Source: Nonomuraea corallina
GTDB taxonomy: Bacteria; Actinomycetota; Actinomycetes; Streptosporangiales; Streptosporangiaceae
Assembly: GCF_027620315.1 (NCBI RefSeq)
Contig: NZ_JAPNNL010000046.1
Span: forward strand, 1 to 40,823
DNA length: 40,823 nt
Direction: 5' to 3'
Shown here in pieces: positions 1 to 8,295 of this stretch. Below the pieces are notes generated by a model. The model saw only the letters and a program-made list of their open reading frames with translations, ran no database searches and was not told the origin of the DNA. The translations under genes were made by a program, and so were the position numbers. Position 1 is the first letter of the stretch. Each line of letters starts with the position of its first letter.

Positions 1-2
1 CG

Positions 3-590
3 GCCCCCGGCTTCGGAGGCATGGCCTCCCCCGGAGCCGCTCCGGCCTCCGGCCTCGGGGACACGGTCAACCCTGACGACGTGACGGCCCCCCGCCGGGG
101 AGCCGTCTCTGCGGGCGGTGCGCAGGCCGCGCGCCGCCGCGGGGGTGCGCTCTCCGCCGCGCTCGCGATGGCGCTCGCCACGCTGATCACCGTGAGCGTC
201 GCGGCCATGGTGCTGCTGCGCCCGTCGGACACCGCTCAGGGCGACCCGGTCCCCGCGCCCGCCACCTCGTCCAAGCCTCGTCCTTCCGCCACCGCGACGA
301 CGTCCCCGACCGAGGCGGGCAACCGGGTGCCGGCCGCCACCCGGCCGACGCGGGTCCCGGCGACGACCCCTTCCGGCACGCCTCGCCCGACCGGCACCCC
401 CACGGTGACCCCCACCCCGACGGATCCGCCGACCACTCCCGCGCCCGACCCGACCACCGAGCCGGAGCCCGACCCCACCGAGGAGCCGACGCAGGAGCCC
501 ACCGAGCCCGACCCGCACGAGCCGACACAGGAGCCCACGACCTCCAAGCCGACCCAGGAGGTCCAGTGCGTCCGGGCGCCCTGTCCCTAG
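3..590 (+). CDS. C-terminal part of a Pro/Thr-rich single-pass membrane protein (5' end outside window)
   Basis: The frame is open to the left edge, so the first visible ATG (base 21) is probably internal. A short Gly/Pro/Ala-rich stretch and a basic patch (AARRRGG) precede one hydrophobic segment of about 23 residues (ALSAALAMALATLITVSVAA), followed by a long low-complexity Pro/Thr/Glu tail with TPTPT, EPDPTEEPTQEPTEP-type repeats ending CVRAPCP. Basic residues before the helix and a long polar tail after it fit an N-in/C-out anchor with an extracellular, wall-spanning stalk. Such architecture ends many actinobacterial Ser/Thr kinases and sensor-like proteins, but no catalytic domain is in view, so the function stays open. 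The tail repeats make a recent repeat-length change plausible. Confidence 0.6.
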   Translation, partial: APGFGGMASPGAAPASGLGDTVNPDDVTAPRRGAVSAGGAQAARRRGGALSAALAMALATLITVSVAAMVLLRPSDTAQGDPVPAPATSSKPRPSATATTSPTEAGNRVPAATRPTRVPATTPSGTPRPTGTPTVTPTPTDPPTTPAPDPTTEPEPDPTEEPTQEPTEPDPHEPTQEPTTSKPTQEVQCVRAPCP

Positions 591-666
591 TCCCGGCCCT
601 CCGTCTCGAGTCTCGACCGGCCGCCTCCCGACGTGACCGGCTGTCGCGGCCTGACCCGCAGTCACT

Positions 667-706
667 CCTGACCCTCCGTCGCCCTGACCCTCCGTCGCCC
701 TGACCC
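667..706 (+). repeat. 16-bp tandem repeat, 2.5 copies
   Basis: The unit CCTGACCCTCCGTCGC occurs at 667-682 and 683-698, and its first eight bases recur at 699-706. It lies in the 180-bp gap between the Pro/Thr-rich protein and the next gene. No dyad symmetry was seen, so it reads as a simple slippage repeat. Confidence 0.8.
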
Positions 707-770
707 GGCGCCGCTCGGGCCGCGATCATGGAGGCGCCTCTCCCTCCGCGGCGCTGAGTAGGGTGATGCG

Positions 771-1718
771 GTGGAGACGACTCGTGATCTGTTCCTGGCG
801 CTGGCCCGGCGCTACGCGTTCGCCGACCTCGGGGCGCTGACGCCCGACCCCCGCATCGCGGAGGCCTGCGAATTCGGTCAGCGGCTGCTGTCGCTCGACG
901 CCGAGGACTTCGCCGTCGACACCAAGGCCGTGCCGCCCGGGCTCAGGCGGCAGGCGCGGGCCTGCCACATGCCGCAGACCCCGCGCGAGCAGCCGCGTGG
1001 CGCGCTGGAGTCGCTGCGCCCCGCCTACGGCCTGCTGCTGGAGGTCATCGCCATCCGCTGGCACCGGCGCGAGCTGAGCCCGATGATCGCCGCAGTGCAC
1101 ATCGCGGCCGAATACCTGCCGTTGCTGGCGTTCGAGCCGCACCTGGGCCACGCGGGCGATCCGGGACGCTGGCCGGAGGGGCTCAGCGCGGTCGGCAGCC
1201 GGTTCGGCGTGATCGGCGACCGCGAGTGCGACCACACCAAAGCGGAGCAGTCGGCCACCAACCGGACCCTGCGGGTGGCGGGCGAGCCGGCGGAGGGCTG
1301 GCGCGCGTACTTCGACCGGCAGCACAGCCAGGTCGCCGGCGCGCTCGCCGTCTGCGTGGCCACCTGCCGCAACCCCTGCACGGCCATGGGGTGGATCGCT
1401 CCGGAGCCGCGCGCCGACCTCCAGCAGCGCGCCCGCACCGCGCTCGCGTTCGCGGAGACCCCGCTGGTACGGCTGCGTCATGCGGCGCCGGTGGGCCACG
1501 GCTTCGGCGTGCCGTCGCCGGAGGAGGTGCTCGACGCGTGGGAGCGCAGCCGGAGCGTGCTCGTGAAGAGCGCGGTGGGCGAGGCCGCCGCCCGCGACGA
1601 CGGTTTCCCGCTGCCGGGCCTGCCGTCGTTCTTCTCCGCCGTCGCCACGGCCCCGATCGAGCCGTCCGCGCTGCTCAAGGGCGTCAGCGAGCACGTCGCC
1701 TCACTGATCGGCGACTGA
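771..1718 (+). CDS. Conserved-looking hypothetical protein, 315 aa
   Basis: I do not recognise this family. The GTG start is taken because in-frame stop-free sequence begins there and the protein then runs without low complexity. It is soluble, with no signal peptide or membrane helix, and looks largely alpha-helical. Possible functional clusters are CEFGQRLLSLDAEDF near the N-terminus, HIAAEYLPLLAFEPHLGH mid-protein, DRECDH, and CVATCRNPCTAMGW, which together supply several Cys/His/Asp residues that could bind metal. This is inference only. It stands alone on the plus strand and converges on the minus-strand DUF5130 gene 8 bp away. Start choice is moderately sure; function is unknown. Confidence 0.7.
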   Translation: METTRDLFLALARRYAFADLGALTPDPRIAEACEFGQRLLSLDAEDFAVDTKAVPPGLRRQARACHMPQTPREQPRGALESLRPAYGLLLEVIAIRWHRRELSPMIAAVHIAAEYLPLLAFEPHLGHAGDPGRWPEGLSAVGSRFGVIGDRECDHTKAEQSATNRTLRVAGEPAEGWRAYFDRQHSQVAGALAVCVATCRNPCTAMGWIAPEPRADLQQRARTALAFAETPLVRLRHAAPVGHGFGVPSPEEVLDAWERSRSVLVKSAVGEAAARDDGFPLPGLPSFFSAVATAPIEPSALLKGVSEHVASLIGD

Positions 1719-1726
1719 CCCGCCGG

Positions 1727-2089
1727 TCACCGGCGGGCGGTGGCCTGCTCCCCCAGGGCGCCGATCCCGTACAGCAGGCCGCCCACCAGGTCGCCGGCGC
1801 TGAACGCGGTCGCCATGGACATGGCCGTCAGCCGGCACGACGCGTCGGAGAGCCTGCGTCTGGCCTGCTCGCCGGTGACGATCTCCAGGGCGCGGCCCCG
1901 TACGTCTACCAGGAGCACGACGGCGTCGGGGGCCTCGTCGCCGAGGGCGGCGTGCAGCCGTTCGGCGAAGTGGCGCCTGCCGCCGACGGGCGAGCCCAGG
2001 AAGAGCGCGAAGCGCAGGCCGCTGCGCCGCTCGGCGGCCCGCAGGGCGTCACGGACGTCGTCGGCCTGAGCCGCGGTGAGAGTTCGCAT
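1727..2089 (-). CDS. DUF5130 / TPM-domain-like protein
   Basis: A 120-aa soluble protein beginning MRTLTAAQADDVRDAL. The core FALFLGSPVGGRRHFAERLHAALG followed by APDAVVLLVDVRGRALEIVTG matches the pattern of DUF5130, an actinobacterial family related to TPM (TLP18.3/Psb32/MOLO-1) domains, where the VVLLVDVRGRALEIVTG strand-turn-strand is characteristic. It lacks the signal peptide and C-terminal helix of secreted TPM proteins. The start lies 6 bp after the stop of the small membrane protein gene, so the two are almost certainly co-transcribed and the soluble protein may work with that anchor. TPM proteins are linked to membrane-protein quality control elsewhere; the role here is unproven. Confidence 0.75.
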   Translation of the reverse strand: MRTLTAAQADDVRDALRAAERRSGLRFALFLGSPVGGRRHFAERLHAALGDEAPDAVVLLVDVRGRALEIVTGEQARRRLSDASCRLTAMSMATAFSAGDLVGGLLYGIGALGEQATARR

Positions 2090-2095
2090 GCCCGA

Positions 2096-2386
2096 TCACC
2101 ATCCCGCCGAAGCGCCGCCGACCCGCCTGCCGGGCTCGGCCGTTTCCGCCGCCGCGACCCAGTCGACGTCGCCCGGAGGCGCCCACTGCGGCGGCCGGTC
2201 GACGAGCACCAGGCCGGAGGTGCTCACGCCGCGGTCGGTGCGGCCGGGCCCGCCGATCCACACCGGCCCGGCCTCCGCCTTGCGCGCGGCGCCGCGCCCC
2301 GGTATGAGCACGAGCAGGCTGATCAGCACGAACAGCCCCAGTGACACCCCGATGAGGAAGAGCAGGATCTCCAGCGCGCTGTCCAC
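2096..2386 (-). CDS. Small single-helix membrane protein, 96 aa
   Basis: Starts at GTG (2384-2386). Residues about 4-29 form one strongly hydrophobic segment (ALEILLFLIGVSLGLFVLIS), followed by a basic stop-transfer patch (GRGAARKAEAG) and a Pro/Trp-rich soluble tail of about 60 residues (VLVDRPPQWAPPGDVDW). This predicts N-out/C-in insertion with a cytoplasmic tail. It is the first gene of a two-gene unit with the DUF5130 protein. No enzymatic motif is visible, and an anchor or adaptor role for its partner is the simplest guess. Confidence 0.65.
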   Translation of the reverse strand: MDSALEILLFLIGVSLGLFVLISLLVLIPGRGAARKAEAGPVWIGGPGRTDRGVSTSGLVLVDRPPQWAPPGDVDWVAAAETAEPGRRVGGASAGW

Positions 2387-2637
2387 ATCACGAACGTAAT
2401 CCCGGGTGGCCGGTCCGGCCAGACCCCCGGACGAGAGTCTTGACAGGACATCGCCAAGACCCGGTCAACATGATCGCCAGGCGCTCCGGCGGAGCTAGGA
2501 TCGCTTGCGGACGCCTCTCGACTTCTCTAGAGAGGAACGTAATAGATACCCGGAAACCGGGCGTAGGACACAGTGAGCTGGGGCCATAAAACTATGGACA
2601 AGGCAGCACTAGGAATGCATCAGAACCGCGGGCTACG
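2387..2637 (+). promoter_or_regulatory. AT-richer leader with three inverted repeats upstream of the NERD gene
   Basis: This 251-bp gap is less GC-rich than its surroundings. It holds a TTGACA hexamer (2440-2445), a TAGGAT hexamer (2496-2501) that resembles an actinobacterial -10 but is not at standard distance from it, and then three dyads in series: CCTCTC-N10-GAGAGG (2514-2535, containing palindromic TCTCTAGAGA), CCCGG-AAA-CCGGG (2549-2561) and CCATA-AAAC-TATGG (2584-2597). The dyads would lie in the mRNA leader if TAGGAT is the -10. No known riboswitch consensus was recognised. It also contains the outward promoter for the minus-strand membrane protein pair. Confidence 0.4.
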
Positions 2638-3468
2638 GTGATCGACGTGGACTCCGACCCTCAGCGTGAAGACGGTCACGACACGTCCCCGATCTGGGTG
2701 AGCGACAGACCGGAAAACGAGCAGACCGCCAAGCCATCGGCGCCCACTCCCACGTACGCGCCGGTCGAGCGGGTCCCCCTGCGCGTGCTGCTCCAGCAGC
2801 CGCGCGTGCGCCGCCTGCGCAACCGCGCCCTGCTGGCTCTCGCCGTGGGCGCCGTCGTGGGTCTCCTCCTCATGGACTGGCGGTTGGGCGCGACCGCGGG
2901 CGTGATCGCCGCCATCGGCGACGCCGTCTACCGCGCCCGCTCCAACTCGACGGTGCCCGCCTGGCGGCGGTCCTCCGTGGCCGAGCGGCGCACCGAGGCG
3001 CAGCTGCGCCAGCTCGAACGCCGCGGCTACCGCACGCTCCACGCCCGGGCCATCCCCGGCACCGAGGCGCAGATCGACCACCTGGTCGTGGGGCCGACGG
3101 GCGTGTACGCGGTCGACTCGGAGAAGTGGGACAAGCGGCTCCCCGTACGGGTCCAGATGGGCAGGAAGCTCTTCCACGGCCCCTTCGACAAGAAGGACCG
3201 CCTGAACGAGGCCAGGGGCGAGGCCACCCGGGCCGCCGAGCTGATCAGCAAGGTCTACGGCCGCCAGATCTCGGTGGTGCCGTCGCTGGCCATCTACGGC
3301 CCGCCGGTGCCCTGGAAGATCATGACGATCAAGGGCGTGGACGTCTACGAGGGCGTCAGGGCCCGCCGGTGGATCACCAAGCGGGAGCGCGCCCTCACCG
3401 AGACGGAGATCGACAGGATCTATGAGATCGCCGCCCAGGTGCTGCCGCCGCGCTACGGCGAGGGCTGA
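2638..3468 (+). CDS. NERD (nuclease-related) domain membrane protein
   Basis: 276 aa, GTG start. Residues 1-55 are polar and probably disordered; residues about 63-95 hold two closely spaced hydrophobic segments (ALLALAVGAVVGLLLMDW and LGATAGVIAAIGDAVY) that would form a hairpin anchor. The NERD domain follows: RRGYRTLHARAIPGTEAQIDHLVVGPTG, then VYAVDSEKWDKRLPV, matching the IDHLVVG...GVYVIDTK core in which Asp, Asp/Glu and Lys resemble restriction-endonuclease-fold catalytic residues. Here the usual T/S-K step reads SEKW, so activity is uncertain. NERD proteins are proposed DNA-processing nucleases; this one would act at the inner face of the membrane. It follows a structured leader and stands alone. 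Confidence 0.85.
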   Translation: MIDVDSDPQREDGHDTSPIWVSDRPENEQTAKPSAPTPTYAPVERVPLRVLLQQPRVRRLRNRALLALAVGAVVGLLLMDWRLGATAGVIAAIGDAVYRARSNSTVPAWRRSSVAERRTEAQLRQLERRGYRTLHARAIPGTEAQIDHLVVGPTGVYAVDSEKWDKRLPVRVQMGRKLFHGPFDKKDRLNEARGEATRAAELISKVYGRQISVVPSLAIYGPPVPWKIMTIKGVDVYEGVRARRWITKRERALTETEIDRIYEIAAQVLPPRYGEG

Positions 3469-3538
3469 CCCCGGGCGGAGCGGTCTTCCGTGAGGGCGTC
3501 CTTCTCGCTCTTCGTCGGGAGATCCCCGGGTAACCCGG

Positions 3539-3555
3539 CCGCTTCGGGGAAGCGG
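3539..3555 (+). terminator. Possible terminator hairpin after the NERD gene
   Basis: CCGCTTC-GGG-GAAGCGG gives a 7-bp stem with a 3-nt loop, 70 bp past the NERD stop and 80 bp before the next start. No T-tract follows. A neighbouring CCGGG-TAA-CCCGG dyad sits just upstream. Confidence 0.4.
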
Positions 3556-3634
3556 GATGGCGGGGCCGGGCGCGCAGGCGGCGTGCCGCGGCCCCGGATG
3601 ACCACCCGGACGATCCCCCGAAGGAGAGCCGCCC

Positions 3635-4603
3635 ATGGCCCGATTCGGTTTCCACGCCTCCCACGAACAGCTCGCGCCGAGCGCCCTGCTGGAGGCGGTA
3701 CGCCAAGCGGAGGAGGCGGGTTTCGCCGCCGCGATGTGCTCCGATCACTTCGCGCCCTGGAGCAACGCCCAGGGCCACTCCGGTTACGCCTGGTCCTGGC
3801 TGGGCGCCGCGCTGGCCCGCACCGGCCTGCCGTTCGGCGTCGTCAGCGCCCCCGGCCAGCGTTACCATCCGGCGGTGGCCGCGCAGAAGGCGGCCACGCT
3901 GTGCGAGATGTTCCCCGGCCGGTTCTGGATGGCGCTGGGCAGCGGCGAGGCGCTCAACGAGCACATCACCGGTGACCGGTGGCCGCCCAAGGAGGAGCGC
4001 AACGCGCGGCTGCTGGAGTGCGTCGAGGTCATGCGCGCCCTGTTCGCCGGCGAGTGCGTGACGCACGACGGGCTCGTCACCGTCGACCGTGCCCGCCTCT
4101 ACACCCTGCCCGAGTCCCCGCCCCCGCTGGTCGGCGCGGCGGTCAGCGCCGAGACGGCCCGGTGGGCCGGCTCGTGGGCCGACGGGCTCATCACCGTGAA
4201 CCAGGACGTGCCGCGGCTGCGCCGGGTCATCGAGGCGTTCCGCGAGGGAGGCGGCGAGGGCAAGCCGATCTACCTCCAGGTCCACCTGTCGTGGGCCGAG
4301 GACGACGAGACCGCGCTGCGCATCGCGCACGAGCAGTGGCGCACGGGGTTGTTCGGCGGCGACGTGGCCTGGAACCTGGAGACCCCGGACGCGTTCGAGC
4401 AGGCGGCGACGTCCGTACGGCCGGAGGACGTACGGAAGAGCGTGCTGGTCTCCGCCGACCTGGAGCGCCAGGCCGGCTGGCTGGCCGAGCTCGCCGGTCT
4501 GGGCTTCGACGCGCTCTACCTGCACCACGTGGGCCAGGAGCAGCGGCCGTTCATCGACGCCTTCGGCGAGAAGGTGCTCCCCCAGCTCGCCGAGCCGTCC
4601 TGA
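3635..4603 (+). CDS. LLM-class flavin-dependent oxidoreductase, TIGR03885-like
   Basis: 322 aa with a good AAGGAG ribosome site before ATG. The N-terminus [13 protein letters not shown], the block [12 protein letters not shown], then [38 protein letters not shown] and [13 protein letters not shown] are the luciferase-like TIM barrel signature of the subfamily I know as TIGR03885. That subfamily is predicted to use FMN or another flavin rather than F420. The substrate is unknown. It is flanked by non-coding DNA on both sides and is probably monocistronic. It is unrelated by position to the second LLM enzyme at 15.4-16.3 kb, which belongs to another subfamily. The family is sure; the chemistry is not. 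Confidence 0.85.
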   Translation: MARFGFHASHEQLAPSALLEAVRQAEEAGFAAAMCSDHFAPWSNAQGHSGYAWSWLGAALARTGLPFGVVSAPGQRYHPAVAAQKAATLCEMFPGRFWMALGSGEALNEHITGDRWPPKEERNARLLECVEVMRALFAGECVTHDGLVTVDRARLYTLPESPPPLVGAAVSAETARWAGSWADGLITVNQDVPRLRRVIEAFREGGGEGKPIYLQVHLSWAEDDETALRIAHEQWRTGLFGGDVAWNLETPDAFEQAATSVRPEDVRKSVLVSADLERQAGWLAELAGLGFDALYLHHVGQEQRPFIDAFGEKVLPQLAEPS

Positions 4604-4789
4604 GGCCGCGCGCCCGGGCTTCGGCGGCGGCTCCCCGGCCGACAGGCGTGCCGCGAAGGCGTCCAGCGCGGCGGCTAGGTCCCGGCTGGACGGCGGGGCC
4701 CGTCAGGCGCGGCCCCGCGCGGCGCCCTCACCGCGGCGGGCCCGTACTCGTCGCTCCGGCACGTTCTCAGGTCTCCTACGACCTCGGCC

Positions 4790-4809
4790 CCCGTATCGGC
4801 CCGTATCGG
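4790..4809 (+). repeat. Two head-to-tail copies of CCCGTATCGG upstream of ilvD
   Basis: Two exact 10-bp units directly abut, one helical turn apart, about 75 bp before the ilvD start. The spacing would place two identical contacts on one DNA face, so they could be activator or repressor sites. No matching copies were noticed elsewhere in the window. Confidence 0.6.
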
Positions 4810-4883
4810 GTCGTGGACACCCGTCTCAATCAACGGGCGGCTGGTCGTACCATGGTGGGACGCACGACGATGGGAGAAGCTCG

Positions 4884-6722
4884 ATGCCCGCCCTCAGGTC
4901 ACGTACGGTCACCCACGGCAGGAACATGGTCGGCGCCCGGGCCCTCCTCCGGGCGACCGGCGTAGCCGGGAGCGACTTCGGCAAGCCCATCGTCGCGGTG
5001 GCCAACAGCTTCACCCAGTTCGTGCCGGGTCACGTGCATCTCCGCGAGGTCGGCGAGGTGGTGTCCGGGGCGATCCGTGAGGCGGGCGCGATCCCCCGCG
5101 AGTTCAACACGATCGCGGTCGACGACGGCATCGCCATGGGCCACGGCGGCATGCTCTACTCGCTGCCGTCGCGCGAGCTCATCGCCGACGCCGTCGAGTA
5201 CATGGTCAACGCCCACTGCGCCGACGCGCTGATCTGCGTCTCCAACTGCGACAAGATCACCCCCGGGATGCTGCTGGCCGCGTTCCGGCTCAACATCCCG
5301 ACGGTCTTCGTCTCCGGCGGGCCGATGGAGGCGGGCAAGACGCCCGGCCGCAAGCTCGACCTGATCGACCCGATGATCGCCTCGGCCGACGAGTCGGTCA
5401 CCGACGCCGAGCTGCTGGAGATGGAGGAGAGCGCCTGCCCGACCTGCGGCTCCTGTTCCGGCATGTTCACCGCCAACTCGATGAACTGCCTGGCCGAGGC
5501 CATCGGCCTCGCGCTGCCCGGCAACGGCACGATCCTGGCCACCCACAAGGCGCGCAAGCACCTCTTCGAGGAGGCCGGCCGCACCCTCGTCGAGATCACC
5601 CGCCGTTACTACGAGGAGGGCGACGAGTCGGTGCTGCCGCGCTCGATCGCCACCCGCGAGGCGTTCGAGAACGCGATGGCCCTCGACGTGGCCATGGGCG
5701 GCTCCACCAACACGATCCTCCACATCCTGGCCGCGGCCCGCGAGGCGGAGGTCGACTTCGGGCTCAAGGAGATCAACGAGATCTCGCTGCGGGTGCCCTG
5801 CCTGTGCAAGGTCGCCCCGGCCACGAACAAGTACCACGTCGAGGACGTCCACCGCGCCGGCGGCATCCCGGCCATCCTGGGCGAGCTCGACCGGGCCGGG
5901 CTGCTCCACCGCGACGTCCCGACGGTCAACGGCGGCACGCTCGCCGACCTGCTGGCCGCCTGGGACCCGATGTCGCCCACGGTCAAGCCCGAGGCGATCG
6001 AGCTGTGGCACGCCGCCCCCGGCAACGTCCGCACGGTCAAGCCCTACTCGCAGGACAACCGGTGGGACGACCTCGACCTGGACCGCGCCGCTGGCTGCGT
6101 GCGCGACCGCGAGCACGCCTACACCGCCGACGGCGGCCTGGCCGTGCTCTACGGCAACATCGCCCGCGACGGCGCCGTGGTGAAGACCGCCGGGGTCGAC
6201 GAGTCGATCTGGAGGTTCACCGGGCCGGCCGTCGTGTTCGAGTCGCAGGAGCAGGCCGTCGAGGGCATCCTCAACGACCGGGTCAAGGCGGGCGACGTGG
6301 TGGTCGTCCGCTACGAGGGCCCCAAGGGCGGCCCAGGGATGCAGGAGATGCTCTACCCGACCTCGTTCCTCAAGGGCAAGGGCCTGGGCAAGGCCTGCGC
6401 GCTGATCACCGACGGCCGCTTCTCCGGCGGCACGTCCGGCCTGTCGATCGGCCACGCCTCTCCGGAGGCGGCCGAGGGCGGCACGATCGCGCTGGTCGAG
6501 GACGGCGACCTCATCGAGATCGACATCCCCGGCCGCAAGCTGGAGCTGCGCGTCCCCGAGGCCGAGCTGGCGGCCCGCCGTGAGCGCCTGCTGGCCGAGC
6601 TGGGCGGCTTCCGCCCGCGCGAGCGCGAGCGGCCGGTCAGCGCCGCGCTGCAGGCGTACGCGGCCATGACGACCTCGGCCTCCACTGGCGCCTCGCGCGA
6701 CCTGTCGCAGCTGTCCAGGTGA
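4884..6722 (+). CDS. ilvD: Dihydroxy-acid dehydratase
   Basis: 612 aa, matching the long bacterial IlvD class (about 615 aa). It converts 2,3-dihydroxy-isovalerate and 2,3-dihydroxy-3-methylvalerate to 2-keto acids, the third common step of valine/isoleucine synthesis and the source of leucine and pantothenate precursors. Visible landmarks are [35 protein letters not shown] (Cys 118 and 122), [19 protein letters not shown] (Cys 185, 188, 191) and the C-terminal [19 protein letters not shown] loop. The cysteines near 122 and 191 correspond to the Fe-S cluster ligands of E. coli IlvD. A GGGAGAAG site precedes the ATG. It is a single-gene unit closed by a strong hairpin, and no other ilv gene is nearby, as is common in actinobacteria. 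Confidence 0.97.
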   Translation: MPALRSRTVTHGRNMVGARALLRATGVAGSDFGKPIVAVANSFTQFVPGHVHLREVGEVVSGAIREAGAIPREFNTIAVDDGIAMGHGGMLYSLPSRELIADAVEYMVNAHCADALICVSNCDKITPGMLLAAFRLNIPTVFVSGGPMEAGKTPGRKLDLIDPMIASADESVTDAELLEMEESACPTCGSCSGMFTANSMNCLAEAIGLALPGNGTILATHKARKHLFEEAGRTLVEITRRYYEEGDESVLPRSIATREAFENAMALDVAMGGSTNTILHILAAAREAEVDFGLKEINEISLRVPCLCKVAPATNKYHVEDVHRAGGIPAILGELDRAGLLHRDVPTVNGGTLADLLAAWDPMSPTVKPEAIELWHAAPGNVRTVKPYSQDNRWDDLDLDRAAGCVRDREHAYTADGGLAVLYGNIARDGAVVKTAGVDESIWRFTGPAVVFESQEQAVEGILNDRVKAGDVVVVRYEGPKGGPGMQEMLYPTSFLKGKGLGKACALITDGRFSGGTSGLSIGHASPEAAEGGTIALVEDGDLIEIDIPGRKLELRVPEAELAARRERLLAELGGFRPRERERPVSAALQAYAAMTTSASTGASRDLSQLSR

Positions 6723-6727
6723 TCCGA

Positions 6728-6757
6728 ACGGCAGGCGACATCCCTGTCGCCTGCCGT
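6728..6757 (+). terminator. Terminator hairpin after ilvD
   Basis: A perfect 13-bp stem, ACGGCAGGCGACA paired with TGTCGCCTGCCGT, encloses the 4-nt loop TCCC, starting 6 bp past the ilvD stop codon. No T-tract follows, as in many actinobacterial terminators. It isolates ilvD from the WYL gene. Confidence 0.85.
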
Positions 6758-6800
6758 ACACACTTTCGAAAATGTCAGTGGCTTTACCTATTCTTGGGGT

Positions 6801-7295
6801 ATGGCTGAAGTCGTGACGTCCCAGACGCAACCGCTGACGACCGCCGAGATCGCCGCCCTCGCCCTCTCCCTGGCCCACCTCGGGTCGGGCCCGCAAGCCG
6901 TGACCGCCCGGCGCGGCCTGCAGCACGCCCTCGACCATCTCGACCTCGACGACGACGTCATCGCCGCCACCCTCGACACCCTCATCGAGCCGCTGCCCGC
7001 CGACGTGGCCGCCCGGGCCCGGCTCATCGCCGACGCCATCACCAGCCGGATGATGGTCCGTCTCCACTACCGCGACGCCTCGGGCGCCGTCACGAGCCGC
7101 GAGGTCGAGCCGGTGACCTGCCTCGTCCACCGCGACTACTGGTATCTCGTGGGGGTGTGCCGGATGCGCCGCGCGATCCGGGCCTTCCGGTTCGACCGCA
7201 TCATCGCGGTGGAGCCCACCCTGACGCCGTCCCGCCCTCACCTGGCCGACCGCTTCCTGCCGTTCCAGCGCCGCAAGCGCGGCAAGGCGGCCTGA
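6801..7295 (+). CDS. WYL-domain protein lacking an N-terminal HTH
   Basis: 164 aa. The C-terminal half carries a WYL core: RMMVRLHYRDASG, REVEPVTCLVHRDYWYLVGVC and the R-x-FRFDRI strand. The name-giving residues are in YWYLVG. WYL domains bind nucleic acids or nucleotide ligands and normally sit behind a DeoR-type winged helix (PafBC, Sp-regulators). Here the preceding 75 residues (PLTTAEIAALALSLAHLG...) resemble the helical linker and contain no recognisable HTH, so the protein may act with a partner or be a decayed regulator. A TATTCT hexamer (6789-6794) ends 6 bp before the ATG and no clear ribosome site is present, so a leaderless mRNA is possible. A strong hairpin follows. Confidence 0.8.
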   Translation: MAEVVTSQTQPLTTAEIAALALSLAHLGSGPQAVTARRGLQHALDHLDLDDDVIAATLDTLIEPLPADVAARARLIADAITSRMMVRLHYRDASGAVTSREVEPVTCLVHRDYWYLVGVCRMRRAIRAFRFDRIIAVEPTLTPSRPHLADRFLPFQRRKRGKAA

Positions 7296-7305
7296 CCTCC
7301 CCCAG

Positions 7306-7339
7306 GGGCGGCGTGCCCATCCCACCAGGCACGCCGCCC
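7306..7339. terminator. Bidirectional terminator between the WYL and FmdB genes
   Basis: Perfect 12-bp stem GGGCGGCGTGCC / GGCACGCCGCCC around a 10-nt loop, 11 bp after the WYL stop and 43 bp after (on the minus strand) the FmdB stop. Its symmetry would let it serve both converging genes. Confidence 0.8.
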
Positions 7340-7381
7340 ACCCTTCTGGAGCCCGCGGAAGCCCGAGCTGCTCGAACGGGC

Positions 7382-7588
7382 CTAGCCGCAGCAGCCACCG
7401 CCGCAGCATCCGCCGCCCGAGGCGGGGCGGGGTGCGGCGGCGGAGCCGGTCATGCCGACGGTGGTCAGCAGCTTGACCGTGTCGTCGTGGCCTTCCGGGC
7501 AGGTCGCGGGGTCGCCCGACGCCGACATCGGCCGGGACAGCTCGAACGTGGAGCCGCAGGCGCGGCAGCGGTAGTCGTAACGCGGCAT
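7382..7588 (-). CDS. FmdB-family zinc ribbon protein
   Basis: 68 aa starting MPRYDYRCRACGSTFEL, with a second ligand pair in DPATCPEGHDD. The CRAC knuckle plus CPEGH gives a zinc ribbon in which one position is His rather than Cys, a variation seen in this family. The protein ends in a Gly/Cys tail (GGGCCGGGCCG) that adds four more cysteines. FmdB-like proteins are tiny putative regulators or metal-handling proteins of unknown mechanism. It is monocistronic and convergent with the WYL gene across a shared hairpin. Family assignment is firm; the role is unknown. Confidence 0.88.
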   Translation of the reverse strand: MPRYDYRCRACGSTFELSRPMSASGDPATCPEGHDDTVKLLTTVGMTGSAAAPRPASGGGCCGGGCCG

Positions 7589-7754
7589 GCGACCAGCGTA
7601 CCGGGGGCCGGGACCGGCGTCAGGGCCGGAACGACACCGGCTCGGACCCGATCGACCGGTGTGTCGCGTCGCCTGCCGGCGGAAACCGCTTCAGGCGACG
7701 TGAGGCGACGCACGGCGGAGGGTCACGGGCCCGGCACGGGGTGCCGGGCCCGGG

Positions 7755-8261
7755 TCAGGCGGCCGCCTCGAGGTAGGGCGCCCATTGGGGGTCGCCGACG
7801 AGCGAGGCGCCGATCAACCGCCAGTGGGCGCCGCGGGGGACGGACGGGGCGACGCGCAGGCTCCACCCCAGCTCCTCCAGGAACTTGTCGGCCTTCCTGT
7901 GGTTGCACGGCGAGCACGAGGCGACACAGTTCTCCCACGTGTGGGTGCCGCCCTTGGAACGGGGGACGACGTGGTCGATGGTCTCGGCCCGCTGCCCGCA
8001 GTAGGCGCACCGGTAGTCGTCGCGCCGCATGAGGGCGGCCCTGGTCAGGGGGATGCGCGACCGGTACGGGATGCGGACGTATCTCCTGAGCCGGATGACC
8101 GACGGCACGTCGAGGGTGCGGCTGGCGGAGCGCAGCACGGCCCCGCGGCCGTCGTGGTGCACGATGTCGGCCTTCTCCCGCAGCACCAGCACGACGGCGC
8201 GGTGCAGGGAAAGCGTGGTCAGGGGCTCGTAGGTGGCGTTGAGCAGCAGGACTTGGCGCAT
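7755..8261 (-). CDS. HNH endonuclease (actinobacterial 'LLLNATYEPL' family)
   Basis: 168 aa. It begins MRQVLLLNATYEPLTTLSLH, the conserved opening of a widespread actinobacterial HNH family, which favours this ATG; AGGGAGAGG lies 7 bp upstream. One codon earlier another ATG gives MMRQ. The nuclease core is RRDDYRCAYCGQRAETIDHVVPRSKGGTHTWENCVASCSPCNHRKADK: Cys pairs CAYC and CSPC bind structural zinc, and DHVVPRS...WEN...H supplies the beta-beta-alpha metal site. It is about 170 aa long, typical of the family. These enzymes are not tied to a known restriction system; a DNA-repair or processing role is assumed. A 22-bp palindrome lies 35 bp upstream. Confidence 0.92.
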   Translation of the reverse strand: MRQVLLLNATYEPLTTLSLHRAVVLVLREKADIVHHDGRGAVLRSASRTLDVPSVIRLRRYVRIPYRSRIPLTRAALMRRDDYRCAYCGQRAETIDHVVPRSKGGTHTWENCVASCSPCNHRKADKFLEELGWSLRVAPSVPRGAHWRLIGASLVGDPQWAPYLEAAA

Positions 8262-8295
8262 CATCGGGCCTCTCCCTGCTGCACCCGTATCAAAG

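Noticed and set aside
2387..2637. Known riboswitch (c-di-AMP, cobalamin, SAM) or 6S/SRP/RNase P RNA in the NERD leader
   Set aside because: None of the conserved boxes I know could be found; only generic dyads are present.
4899..7409. An 836-codon frame antisense to ilvD
   Set aside because: High-GC antisense shadow; composition is Arg/Gly/Ala-rich with no motif, while ilvD on the other strand has all active-site residues.
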